Source: Patescibacteria group bacterium UBA2772
Lineage (GTDB): Bacteria > Patescibacteriota > Minisyncoccia > Moranbacterales > DUUL01
Reading direction: 5' to 3'
Length of the DNA stretch: 64,000 nucleotides
Assembly (NCBI GenBank): GCA_002352545.1
Contig: DEIO01000015.1
Coordinates: 62,001-126,000, forward strand
The notes beneath the pieces were generated by a model that ran no database searches, was not told where the DNA came from, and saw only the letters and a program-made list of their open reading frames with translations. The position numbers and the translations under genes were made by a program. Positions 18,460 through 25,722 of the stretch are shown here, piece by piece. Position 1 is the first letter of the stretch; each line of letters starts with the position of its first letter.

Positions 18460-20295
18460 ATGTTTATAAAAAAGTATAAAAATCAGAACCCCGAGTATGA
18501 AATGCCTGATAAAGGCGAATATTTAAGTAATCTCAAGAAGCTGACTATTTTTGTTGGAGCAAATAATTCTGGAAAAAGTAGATTTATGCGTGCGATTTTT
18601 CAGGCAGAGATTGATGACTTTGTCTTTTTTGACACTCACAGTGAAAAACTAAAGAAAATTTATGAAGAACTAAAAGTAAAGTTTGATGATAAATTCTATA
18701 TGAATGATTTGAAGGAGTTGTCTTTTTCTGACACAGGCAACTATAAAGAAAGATATGATAAGTTTTATGAAGAAATAGAGAAAAAAATCAAAAAAAATAG
18801 CATAGATAGAAGTTTCAGGGGGAATGGTCTTCGAATAGCAGATCTTGATGTAGCGAAGGCTATAAAAAATAGAATGCAAGGAGAGGGACTGCCGAAAATA
18901 CTAGCTATTGATACTGATATTGATATTCACAATAAAAGTGTTTATATTCCAATGCTTAGGGGATTGAGACAAGTTGAAAATGAAGGCTCTAATGATTGCT
19001 ATAAGCACAGAATTATTAAAGACCATGAGTTAATAATAACTGGAGATAATAATAAAGATGTTTTTTCTGGACTAAGTGTTTATGAAGAAATTAAAAAGAT
19101 GATTCTGGGTAATCCTAAGCATAGAAATCAAATAGAAGAATTTCAATCTTTTTTGGCAGAACATTTTTTTGAAGGGAATTTTGTTAAATTGACTTCTGAC
19201 TATGGTACAAATAATCTTAAAATCAATATTAACAATAATTCTGATGATAGGAACATTTTTGAAGTAGGTGATGGAATCCAATCCATAATAATCAATACTT
19301 TTCAAGCATTTAAATATAAAGACGAGAACCTGATTTTGTTTATTGAAGAACCAGAATTAACGATGCATCCTTTCGCTCAAAGAGTTCTGATTGATGTGCT
19401 GTTGAGGAAATTTCCAAAATTGCAGATTTTCTTAACTACACATTCAAATCATTTTTTAGACTTAACATATGACTATCCTGATGATATTTCAATTTTTTCG
19501 TTTGAAAAAAAGGAAGATAATGGGTCTGAGAAATTTAAGATAAAAGACATTTGTAGCAACATTAAGATTTTGGATTTATTAGGGGTTAGAAATTCTTCTG
19601 TTTTTCTTTCCAATTCAGTTATTTGGACAGAAGGTGTGACAGACAGAATGCTTTTGAGGAAGTTATTTGAAATCGATGATAGTTTTGAATTTCAAGAAGA
19701 TTATCATTATGCTTTCGCTGAATATGGAGGCGGTAATCTTGAAAATTTTGATTTTATTGATGAAGAAAATGAGAAAGAAGAAAAGGTTAAAGTGGAAAGT
19801 TTAACAAAGACCAATTTTCTTGTCGCGGACAATGACGGAATTACTGACCCTAAGGATTTAAAACGTATTAGATTGGGGAAAATAAAGAATTATTTAGGAA
19901 AAGAAAACTTTTCAGATTCGCATGTAGAAATAGAAAATTTAATACCTTATAAGGTTTGGGTTAAGGTTATAGAAAAAATGAAAAGTGATCATCCCCAAAA
20001 ACGAATAAAGTTTAAAGATGAATACAAGGAAAATGAAAGCGCATTTAATGAAGACCTCGAAACTCTTAAGATTGGAGAAATTTTAAAAAAGTATTTGATA
20101 GAGAAAATCGGAAAAGAAAAATTAGATTATTTTGATAAAAGTGAAAATATAAAATGCTTAGACTCTTCAAAGAAGAAAATTATGCAATATGTTATTGATG
20201 TAACTAAAGAAGAAAAGCTTAGGTTGAGTGATTTTCCTAAGATGACCCAAGATTTGGTGAAATTGCTAAAAGTATTTATCAGAAAGGCTAATTAA
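18460..20295 (+). CDS. OLD-family ATPase-TOPRIM nuclease
   Basis: 611 residues. An N-terminal ABC-type ATPase has Walker A GANNSGKS (residues 33-40) and Walker B LILFIEEPEL (about 290-299), followed by LTTHSNHF (H-loop). The C-terminal TOPRIM domain has WTEGVTDRMLL (Glu near residue 390) and LVADNDG (DxD near 456). OLD proteins are DNA endonucleases, and many act in phage defence, alone or with a UvrD-like partner as in Gabija. No GajB-like helicase or reverse transcriptase is next to it here, so it would be a class 1 solitary OLD. It stands alone between a terminator and a repeat-rich spacer, consistent with an acquired gene. Confidence 0.88.
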   Translation: MFIKKYKNQNPEYEMPDKGEYLSNLKKLTIFVGANNSGKSRFMRAIFQAEIDDFVFFDTHSEKLKKIYEELKVKFDDKFYMNDLKELSFSDTGNYKERYDKFYEEIEKKIKKNSIDRSFRGNGLRIADLDVAKAIKNRMQGEGLPKILAIDTDIDIHNKSVYIPMLRGLRQVENEGSNDCYKHRIIKDHELIITGDNNKDVFSGLSVYEEIKKMILGNPKHRNQIEEFQSFLAEHFFEGNFVKLTSDYGTNNLKININNNSDDRNIFEVGDGIQSIIINTFQAFKYKDENLILFIEEPELTMHPFAQRVLIDVLLRKFPKLQIFLTTHSNHFLDLTYDYPDDISIFSFEKKEDNGSEKFKIKDICSNIKILDLLGVRNSSVFLSNSVIWTEGVTDRMLLRKLFEIDDSFEFQEDYHYAFAEYGGGNLENFDFIDEENEKEEKVKVESLTKTNFLVADNDGITDPKDLKRIRLGKIKNYLGKENFSDSHVEIENLIPYKVWVKVIEKMKSDHPQKRIKFKDEYKENESAFNEDLETLKIGEILKKYLIEKIGKEKLDYFDKSENIKCLDSSKKKIMQYVIDVTKEEKLRLSDFPKMTQDLVKLLKVFIRKAN

Positions 20296-20392
20296 TCTGT
20301 GCTGAATTAGATTGCACTAATTAGGACTTAAGACTAAGACTTTTTATTTCAAGACATCATAATGGCAAATGATTTACTAGTAATATGACACA

Positions 20393-20431
20393 GAGCCTAA
20401 TGGATCCCTGTCTTCACGAGAATGACACATG
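20393..20431. repeat. Degenerate copy of the REP-like palindrome
   Basis: GAGCCTAATGGATCCC...GAATGACACATG is similar over its length to the repeat at 21031-21067, including the flanking GAGCCTAATGGAT and GAATGACA, but the two palindrome arms no longer pair well. It looks like an older, decayed copy. Confidence 0.65.
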
Positions 20432-20506
20432 TGAGAAGAAAGGAGACAAATAGTAATAATCTACTATCGGAAAATACGAGCAAATCATTCTCTCTAAACC
20501 AATAAA

Positions 20507-20548
20507 ATAAATATCCATTTAAATTGCAATTTAAATATCCATTTTAAA
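20507..20548. repeat. AT-rich element TTTAAATATCCATTTT, copy 1
   Basis: Two direct copies of ATATCCATTT surround the palindromic core AAATTGCAATTT. The right half is identical to the copy at 49022-49056 and very close to that at 51246-51273. It ends 11 bases before an ATG at 20559. Confidence 0.7.
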
Positions 20549-20679
20549 AAATAAAAACATGCGAAGAACGGATTGTGAATTGGCACAGTTAAATTTTCAA
20601 ATATCTAACGCGCTAAAGAAGGAATAGAACGAGACTTATTTGAGAAAGTGGAGTGGAAGGAGAGTAAGTAGGTGTATGT

Positions 20680-20712
20680 GTCATTCCCGAGCAGTCGGGA
20701 ATCTATTAGATT
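20680..20712. repeat. Left inverted repeat flanking the GIY-YIG gene
   Basis: GTCATTCCCGAGCAGTCGGG followed by AATCTATTAGATT. It is internally palindromic (TTCCCGA / TCGGGAA) and is the reverse complement, with two mismatches over about 30 bases, of the repeat at the 3' end of the gene. Confidence 0.85.
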
Positions 20713-20738
20713 GTATAACAAAAAAATAGAACAACAAT

Positions 20739-21038
20739 ATGCAAAAGCACTATTTTGTATACATTATGACTAATAAAATTTATGGTACTTTGTACATTGG
20801 AGTCACCAATGATTTATTGAGAAGGGTTTTTGAGCATAAGGAAGGAAAGACGAAAGGTTTTACAAGTAAATATGGATTGAATAAGTTGGTTTATTATGAT
20901 GAAAGTGGTGATGTTAATGCAGCTATTAGAAGGGAGAAACAACTTAAGAAGTGGAATAGACAATGGAAGATTAATTTAATCGAAGAGTTGAATCCAAACT
21001 GGAATGATTTGTATCAAAGATTAATAAATGGAGCCTAA
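20739..21038 (+). CDS. Short GIY-YIG nuclease, flanked by inverted repeats
   Basis: 99 residues, the single-domain GIY-YIG family (UPF0213/YhbQ size). VYI and LYIGVT represent the GIY and YIG motifs, the basic patch is NDLLRRVFEHK, and the catalytic Glu is in REKQLKKW. These enzymes cut DNA by hydrolysis, but the role of the short stand-alone forms is unknown. The last codons and stop of the gene lie inside the right inverted repeat, so gene and repeats form one unit. This suggests a repeat-associated nuclease of the kind that mobilises REP-like palindromes, as RAYT transposases do, but that is inference. Confidence 0.9.
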   Translation: MQKHYFVYIMTNKIYGTLYIGVTNDLLRRVFEHKEGKTKGFTSKYGLNKLVYYDESGDVNAAIRREKQLKKWNRQWKINLIEELNPNWNDLYQRLINGA

Positions 21039-21067
21039 TGGATTCCCGACTGCTCGGGAATGACATG
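21031..21067. repeat. Right inverted repeat, overlapping the end of the GIY-YIG gene
   Basis: GAGCCTAATGGATTCCCGAC continues with TGCTCGGGAATGACATG. It overlaps the stop codon of the nuclease gene and can fold into a hairpin with a 4-base loop. No T run follows, so it is not a typical terminator. Confidence 0.85.
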
Positions 21068-21099
21068 TGGGGGAATTCTAAAAACAAACAATCCAACAA

Positions 21100-21387
21100 A
21101 TGAAAATAATCGAGAATTTAAAGAAAAAATTTGAGGGCTTGGATGAAGAGAAAGAGAAACTATTAATAATCGCTGTCATAGTTCCTGTAATTGCCATTGT
21201 TCATACACTCTCTAAATACTTTGGATGTGAAATGGGGATGTCATGGCGTTGCGAGACAAGTCTTTTGGGGAGAGTTGGAATTGCAGCTCTTATTTGCATC
21301 TCTGTGTGGATAGCAACCTTTGTTTTGTGGAATAATCCACAGTGGCTAAGAAAGGGTGATGGGGCAAAATCTGGCAAGGAAAAGTAA
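21100..21387 (+). CDS. Small two-helix membrane protein, unknown
   Basis: 95 residues. A charged amphipathic N-terminus (EEKEKL), a helix at about 22-40, a short loop with two Cys (FGCEMGMSWRCET), and a second helix at about 56-76, then a Lys-rich tail. The two Cys in the outer loop could form a disulfide. Not recognised. A weak terminator lies about 90 bases downstream. Confidence 0.65.
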   Translation: MKIIENLKKKFEGLDEEKEKLLIIAVIVPVIAIVHTLSKYFGCEMGMSWRCETSLLGRVGIAALICISVWIATFVLWNNPQWLRKGDGAKSGKEK

Positions 21388-21474
21388 TTCACTGAATAAA
21401 AGATTTGGATTGCAAAGTTTCATCAGAGCAGGGTAAGGGTGAAATTTATTGAGATCTAAAATTAGACAGTCAAC

Positions 21475-21501
21475 AAATCGATTTAGCTAAAAGCGATTTT
21501 T
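21475..21501 (+). terminator. Weak terminator
   Basis: AAATCG (21475-21480) pairs with CGATTT (21494-21499), followed by a T run. The stem is only 6 bp and AT-rich. Confidence 0.4.
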
Positions 21502-21565
21502 TGTTGTTAAAAGTTTGGTAAAAGCAAAAAAAGGGTTTACAATTAACTTATTATAGAGAGTTGAT

Positions 21566-21656
21566 TGTTCGACAAAGGTCTATTATCTTGAAAGATAGAT
21601 ATAGGTCGAGTTTGAATACTAAGATGTGAGTCTATGAAAGATTTGAAAACATCTTA
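21566..21656 (+). ncRNA. Possible structured leader RNA
   Basis: Three nested or adjacent stems can be drawn. TTCGAC pairs with GTCGAG and closes a unit. Inside it TATCTT (21584-21589) pairs with AAGATA (21592-21597) and extends through CTAT/ATAG. A separate 8-bp stem TAAGATGT (21620-21627) pairs with ACATCTTA (21649-21656). The unit ends 32 bases before the patatin start, so it could be a cis-regulatory leader. No known riboswitch class is recognised. Confidence 0.3.
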
Positions 21657-21688
21657 ATATGAAAATATAGAGATTAAAACCAAGATTC

Positions 21689-22531
21689 ATGGAAAAAGAT
21701 TTAGCTATTGTTGCTGATGGAGGAGGAATGAAGTGTTCATATTCTGCTGGGGTTTTGTGTGGTTTGGCAAAACATCACAACTTGAGGGAACCAGAATTTC
21801 TAATAGGAAGTTCCGGGAGTACTGGTTCTTTGGCATACTACTTGGCACAACAATATGCTGGATTGGAAAATATGTGGATCAATCTATTGGTTTTGAATAG
21901 ATTCATTGCTTTCAAACGATTGAATAAAATCATGGATATTGACTATCTAGTTGATGAAGTTTTTAAAAAACAAGAACCTCTTGGGATAGAGAGACTGAGG
22001 AATTCGAAAACTAAGCTATTTATTTCTGCGACTGAATATGATTCGGGGAATGTTAAATTTTTTACAAATCACATGAGTGGTGATATTTTCGAATATTTGC
22101 GTGCTTCCAAAGCAATTCCTGTGGTTTTTAATAAGAAAGTTAGGATTGAAGGAATAGACTATATTGATGGGGCAATCAGTGCGCCACTTGCAGTTAATAT
22201 CAAAAAAATAATCTCAAAAGGTGTAAAAAACATCATTGTTATTCAAGACGGAGAAGTGGATTCTCGATTGACTCAAATGTTTTGGAAAGGATATTCCTTT
22301 TTTGTAAATAAAGGACTAAGATCGACGATAAATAGAAAACTCAAACAAGGAGACAGTACATTGTTGAACTTTCCAAATGTAAACATACTTTTCGTGTCTC
22401 CAAGTAAAAAATTGAAGATTTCTTTTTTGGATAACAATCGTGAAAATCTAAAGAACTCTTTTGGGTTAGGTCTCGAAGATGCTAAAAGTAACAAGGAGAT
22501 AAAAACATTTCTTGATTCTTTGGCAAAATAG
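21689..22531 (+). CDS. Patatin-like phospholipase
   Basis: 280 residues. The oxyanion-hole loop DGGGMKCSYSAG is near residues 10-21, the nucleophile elbow IGSSGSTG near 40-47, and the dyad Asp is in YIDGAIS. The pattern matches the YjjU/RssA group of patatin-like serine lipases, which cleave acyl chains from lipids with a Ser-Asp dyad. The elbow reads GSSGS rather than the usual GxSxG, a small deviation. The protein has no signal peptide and is probably cytoplasmic or membrane-associated. CPR cells lack lipid synthesis, so a lipase could process scavenged lipids. It is a single-gene unit with a terminator directly after it. Confidence 0.85.
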   Translation: MEKDLAIVADGGGMKCSYSAGVLCGLAKHHNLREPEFLIGSSGSTGSLAYYLAQQYAGLENMWINLLVLNRFIAFKRLNKIMDIDYLVDEVFKKQEPLGIERLRNSKTKLFISATEYDSGNVKFFTNHMSGDIFEYLRASKAIPVVFNKKVRIEGIDYIDGAISAPLAVNIKKIISKGVKNIIVIQDGEVDSRLTQMFWKGYSFFVNKGLRSTINRKLKQGDSTLLNFPNVNILFVSPSKKLKISFLDNNRENLKNSFGLGLEDAKSNKEIKTFLDSLAK

Positions 22532-22558
22532 AAGCTTCATCAAAAACTGCTTCTTTTT
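22530..22558 (+). terminator. Terminator of the patatin-like gene
   Basis: AGAAGC (22530-22535) pairs with GCTTCT (22549-22554), followed by a T run. It overlaps the stop codon by two bases. Confidence 0.65.
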
Positions 22559-22582
22559 GAATTAGGAAAGATACGGCCATGG

Positions 22583-22611
22583 TTTCGAATCAAAAAATGA
22601 TGTGGTATAAT
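22583..22611 (+). promoter_or_regulatory. Extended -10 promoter of the envelope operon
   Basis: A TGG-TATAAT extended -10 (22603-22611) lies 17 bases after a weak TTTCGA. It is placed 34 bases before the DUF2330-like gene. Confidence 0.6.
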
Positions 22612-22644
22612 AATTTTAAGACTTAATAAATAAAACTTAAAAAA

Positions 22645-24540
22645 ATGAAAATAAAAAGAACTTTCATTGGAATGTTTCTCAGTTTTTTTCTGTGTTCGTT
22701 GTTCGTCGTTTCATCTGCAAGAGCTGATGGAATGTTGGTTTCACCACCTAATGTTCAAATGTATGAAACTGATCAAAAAGCAGTTATTTTTCATGAAGAT
22801 GGGATAGAAGACCTATTTATATCAATTTCTTTTAATGGAACGGCTGAAGATTTTGGTTGGATTGTTCCAACACCATCAGAACCAGAGGTAGTGAAGTCAA
22901 CGGATGTTTTATTCACAACATTGGATGATCTAACAAAACCAGAATATCCAGGAACTCAAAGCAGAGGAAACAACTGGAATGACAAGGCAATGTTAGAAGG
23001 TGCTATGGATTCTGGTGTACAAGTTTTGCAAACAAAAAAAATTGAATATTATAATATCTCAGTTCTAAAAGCTATTGACAAAGACGCTTTGTATAATTGG
23101 TTTAATGATAATGGATATCGTTTTCCACAGGCAGGCAAATATATCATCGATGAATATATCGAAAACGGTTGGGCTTTTACAGCAATTAAGATTGATAACG
23201 AAAGGCTTGGTACTTCTTCTAGAATTCAGAGACAATTCAGTAGCGGACATGCAATTCCTTTGAGAATGACTTTCAAGACTGATAAGCCTGTATTTCCATT
23301 GAAAATATCATCTATCAACGGAATGGATGATGATGCACCAGAAGGGAAAATCGCATATGTTACTGGAGCAGAAGGAAAAGGAATGTTGCTTGATTCAAGC
23401 AAACTTGTTGCAACAGACAATGTCATCAAGGACTTTAGCGTAGACGATGGAAGTATTAGTTTCAATTTGAAAAAAAGAAGAAATGGAACTATTGGAGAAA
23501 TTATGAGAGTTGAACAAGCTAAGTCATATCTAGGACAACATCAAGGAATCACAGTTACAAATGTGCGAAGTAATGTGTATTCTTTTCAGATTTGGAGGAA
23601 CGGAGGGCAACACCAAACAGCGCAAGTTGATTTGGGAAGTGATTTCAAACAGAACGAGTGGCAAAATTTTGAATTTAGCTGGAAGAAGAATGAGACTGAT
23701 TCTAAAAAGGTTGATATAAAATTCTCAATTGACGGGGTTGAAAGAACTCTTGCTATGAGAGGATATGGATTCAACTCAATCAGGGCTAATGAACTCAACT
23801 CTGAAGCAAAGCTTGTAATTGGTGGAAAGGAAGTTTATAGTGACGCAAGTGGTGAAATTTCAACTTATCGTTTGCAAAGAGATAAAGTTTCTGGAGAAGT
23901 GGGATATGTTCCTCCTGAACCAGAATATAAATATTCTACATTTAGAAACGTAGATATTTTACTAGATGAATTGCAATTGAATTCAAACAATGAAGTTGTT
24001 TTCAAAGCAAGTTTTGAGGATTCAATGGACATTACACTTTCAAATGATGTTGCTGATGTAGTCAGAGTGTTTGAAGGTCAAAATACTACATCCTCTTCTA
24101 TTAAAGTAAGGCCTGATTCAATGGGAGTTTTGATTTATGTATTCTCTGATAAAAAATATGAGATTCCAGGATTTGATTTGCAATACGCAGGTGGAATTGA
24201 TAAAGAAGGCATTGAGAACATCGCGAAAATAGATGGAAAGACACCTTGGATTTCACCAAAGAAGGATAAATACTTCCTCACAAGAATGTATAGGAATATG
24301 AATATTTCTCAAATGAATGAGGATATCTATCCACAAAAGAGTAAAGATCAGGATCAATTCAACTATGCTGGTGGAGATAACAATAGGATGATTTTTCTAG
24401 CGATTTTATTGGCTATTAGTTTTGGTTCAGTTGGGTTTATGGTATTTAAGATAATCAGAAGCGAAAAAAAGGAGATGAAAAAATCCAAGATGAAAACAAA
24501 CAGTGCTTTGAATAACAAGAAAATAGCAATTAAAAAGTAA
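22645..24540 (+). CDS. DUF2330-like secreted, membrane-anchored protein
   Basis: 631 residues. A signal peptide (about 1-27) is followed by ADGMLVSPPNVQMYETDQKA and AEDFGWIVPTPSEPEV, the N-terminal signature I associate with DUF2330. A middle region (about 290-480) has a lectin-like beta-sandwich look (VEQAKSYLGQH..., VYSFQIWRNGG, KVDIKFSIDG). The C-terminal helix near 578-601 anchors it, so the large domain faces outside. It is the first gene of a five-gene run of envelope proteins spaced by 9-18 bases. Function unknown. The middle domain may bind glycan, which would fit the nearby glycan cluster. Confidence 0.7.
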   Translation: MKIKRTFIGMFLSFFLCSLFVVSSARADGMLVSPPNVQMYETDQKAVIFHEDGIEDLFISISFNGTAEDFGWIVPTPSEPEVVKSTDVLFTTLDDLTKPEYPGTQSRGNNWNDKAMLEGAMDSGVQVLQTKKIEYYNISVLKAIDKDALYNWFNDNGYRFPQAGKYIIDEYIENGWAFTAIKIDNERLGTSSRIQRQFSSGHAIPLRMTFKTDKPVFPLKISSINGMDDDAPEGKIAYVTGAEGKGMLLDSSKLVATDNVIKDFSVDDGSISFNLKKRRNGTIGEIMRVEQAKSYLGQHQGITVTNVRSNVYSFQIWRNGGQHQTAQVDLGSDFKQNEWQNFEFSWKKNETDSKKVDIKFSIDGVERTLAMRGYGFNSIRANELNSEAKLVIGGKEVYSDASGEISTYRLQRDKVSGEVGYVPPEPEYKYSTFRNVDILLDELQLNSNNEVVFKASFEDSMDITLSNDVADVVRVFEGQNTTSSSIKVRPDSMGVLIYVFSDKKYEIPGFDLQYAGGIDKEGIENIAKIDGKTPWISPKKDKYFLTRMYRNMNISQMNEDIYPQKSKDQDQFNYAGGDNNRMIFLAILLAISFGSVGFMVFKIIRSEKKEMKKSKMKTNSALNNKKIAIKK

Positions 24541-24549
24541 ATCAAATAT

Positions 24550-25335
24550 ATGTTTTTTCCAGGAATAGATTCAGGAGGATTCTTCGCTTGGCTAGCCCTT
24601 GCAACAATTTTCGCATTTATTTATATAACCAATAAGAATAAGAACATGTCCAACAATACCGGAAATTCTAATCAACAAGGTCAACCTGTCCCAGGAACGG
24701 GTCGGAGTAATGTTCTGGGAGCACCAATGGCAAATCAAGTTGGTGTCGTGAAAAGATCAAAGCCGAAATATTCAGTACTTAGTATTTTTATGGCAGTAGT
24801 GCTATTTGGAATATTAGTAATGTTTGGTGAGAGGTTGATATTTGATTTGAATAGATATATAAATCCTGTTGTTGACAATGAATACACTCAATGGAAAAAT
24901 CAACGAAATGTGAATGTCAGAAGAGGAATTGACTATGATTCGCCAAAAACTCCTGTCAGACGTTCGTTTGAAATGACTCAGGATTCTGTGAGTGCAGTTA
25001 GTCAAACACAAATATACTATCCTTCCAAAGAGAAAGGACGATATCTAATGTACAAGTTAATTATTCATGCAGCAGTTATAATTCCTCTGTTTGTTTTGGC
25101 TTTTGTGTTGTTCTATTACAAGAGAAAAGAAACTTGTTTGAAACCACTTCTTGTTAGTTTTCTTTGCTTTGGTTTTTGGATGATATTCCACTTGTTGGGA
25201 GAGACAATCGCTTTCGTGATGAATGAATATCGAAATATTGCAATCTATGTAATCTTGATAGTGCTGGGAATTGTCTTTGCAAGTGTTACATATTTCTCTC
25301 AAGCTAAATTGCACAAAGACGAGGATGAAAAATAA
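24550..25335 (+). CDS. Multi-spanning membrane protein of the envelope operon, unknown
   Basis: 261 residues. A first helix at about 7-24, a Gly/Asn/Gln-rich linker, a second helix near 76-95, an outer segment of about 70 residues, and three C-terminal helices (about 168-190, 198-218, 228-250). No family recognised. It begins 9 bases after the DUF2330-like gene, so it is probably co-translated and may be a membrane partner of that protein. Confidence 0.7.
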   Translation: MFFPGIDSGGFFAWLALATIFAFIYITNKNKNMSNNTGNSNQQGQPVPGTGRSNVLGAPMANQVGVVKRSKPKYSVLSIFMAVVLFGILVMFGERLIFDLNRYINPVVDNEYTQWKNQRNVNVRRGIDYDSPKTPVRRSFEMTQDSVSAVSQTQIYYPSKEKGRYLMYKLIIHAAVIIPLFVLAFVLFYYKRKETCLKPLLVSFLCFGFWMIFHLLGETIAFVMNEYRNIAIYVILIVLGIVFASVTYFSQAKLHKDEDEK

Positions 25336-25353
25336 TGATCTAACAGAAACAAG

Positions 25354-25704
25354 ATGTACGAAATACGAAGAATAGATGTTAGATCAGCTGTGAAGGTTGG
25401 GGCTATAAGTGCTTTAGCACTGGCTCTTATTTGTCCCCCAATAACAGCCTTGATAATAGGGTTTCTTGAAGAATTTGCTTTTAATAGCTCTTCTGATATC
25501 TTGGATGTTTTTGAGTATTTGTTTGATGACGATTTTTGGGAATTTTATGTGCCATTTGTGCCAATTGCAACAATAGGTGGTTTGGCAGTTGGAGCAGTAA
25601 TGTCTTTTGTGTATAACATTATTTGTGAGAAAATAGGTGGTTTGAAGCTTGAAATTACACTTGAAGAGGTTCAACAAACTCAAGTTGTTGAACAACAGAA
25701 ATAA
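25354..25704 (+). CDS. Small DUF3566-like membrane protein
   Basis: 116 residues. It starts MYEIRRIDVRSAVKVGAISA, resembling the DUF3566 pattern of a basic VRRIDP.S..K segment before the first helix, then a helix (about 17-38), an acidic loop (FEYLFDDDFWEFY) and a second helix (about 66-90). DUF3566 proteins are small and uncharacterised. It is the third gene of the envelope operon, 18 bases after the previous gene. The family link is tentative. Confidence 0.6.
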   Translation: MYEIRRIDVRSAVKVGAISALALALICPPITALIIGFLEEFAFNSSSDILDVFEYLFDDDFWEFYVPFVPIATIGGLAVGAVMSFVYNIICEKIGGLKLEITLEEVQQTQVVEQQK

Positions 25705-25722
25705 AAGAATTCAAAAGAAAAA

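Larger units (their letters stand above)
20296..20738. other. Repeat-rich spacer between the OLD and GIY-YIG genes
   Basis: 443 bases without a convincing gene. It contains a degenerate copy of the REP-like palindrome, an AT-rich palindromic element, and the left inverted repeat of the GIY-YIG unit, all listed separately. A short reading frame at 20559 starts MRRTDCELAQ right after the palindromic element. A second frame (GIERDLFEKVEWKESK) continues it, so it may be a frameshifted gene remnant of about 40 codons. Confidence 0.6.
21388..21688. other. Intergenic region before the patatin-like gene
   Basis: 301 bases without a gene. It holds a weak terminator (21475-21501) and a set of hairpins (21566-21656), listed separately. 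Confidence 0.6.

Noticed and set aside
18460..21038. A Gabija-type defence pair (OLD plus partner)
   Set aside because: No UvrD/PcrA-like helicase gene is adjacent. The next gene is a small GIY-YIG nuclease 440 bases away with its own repeats.
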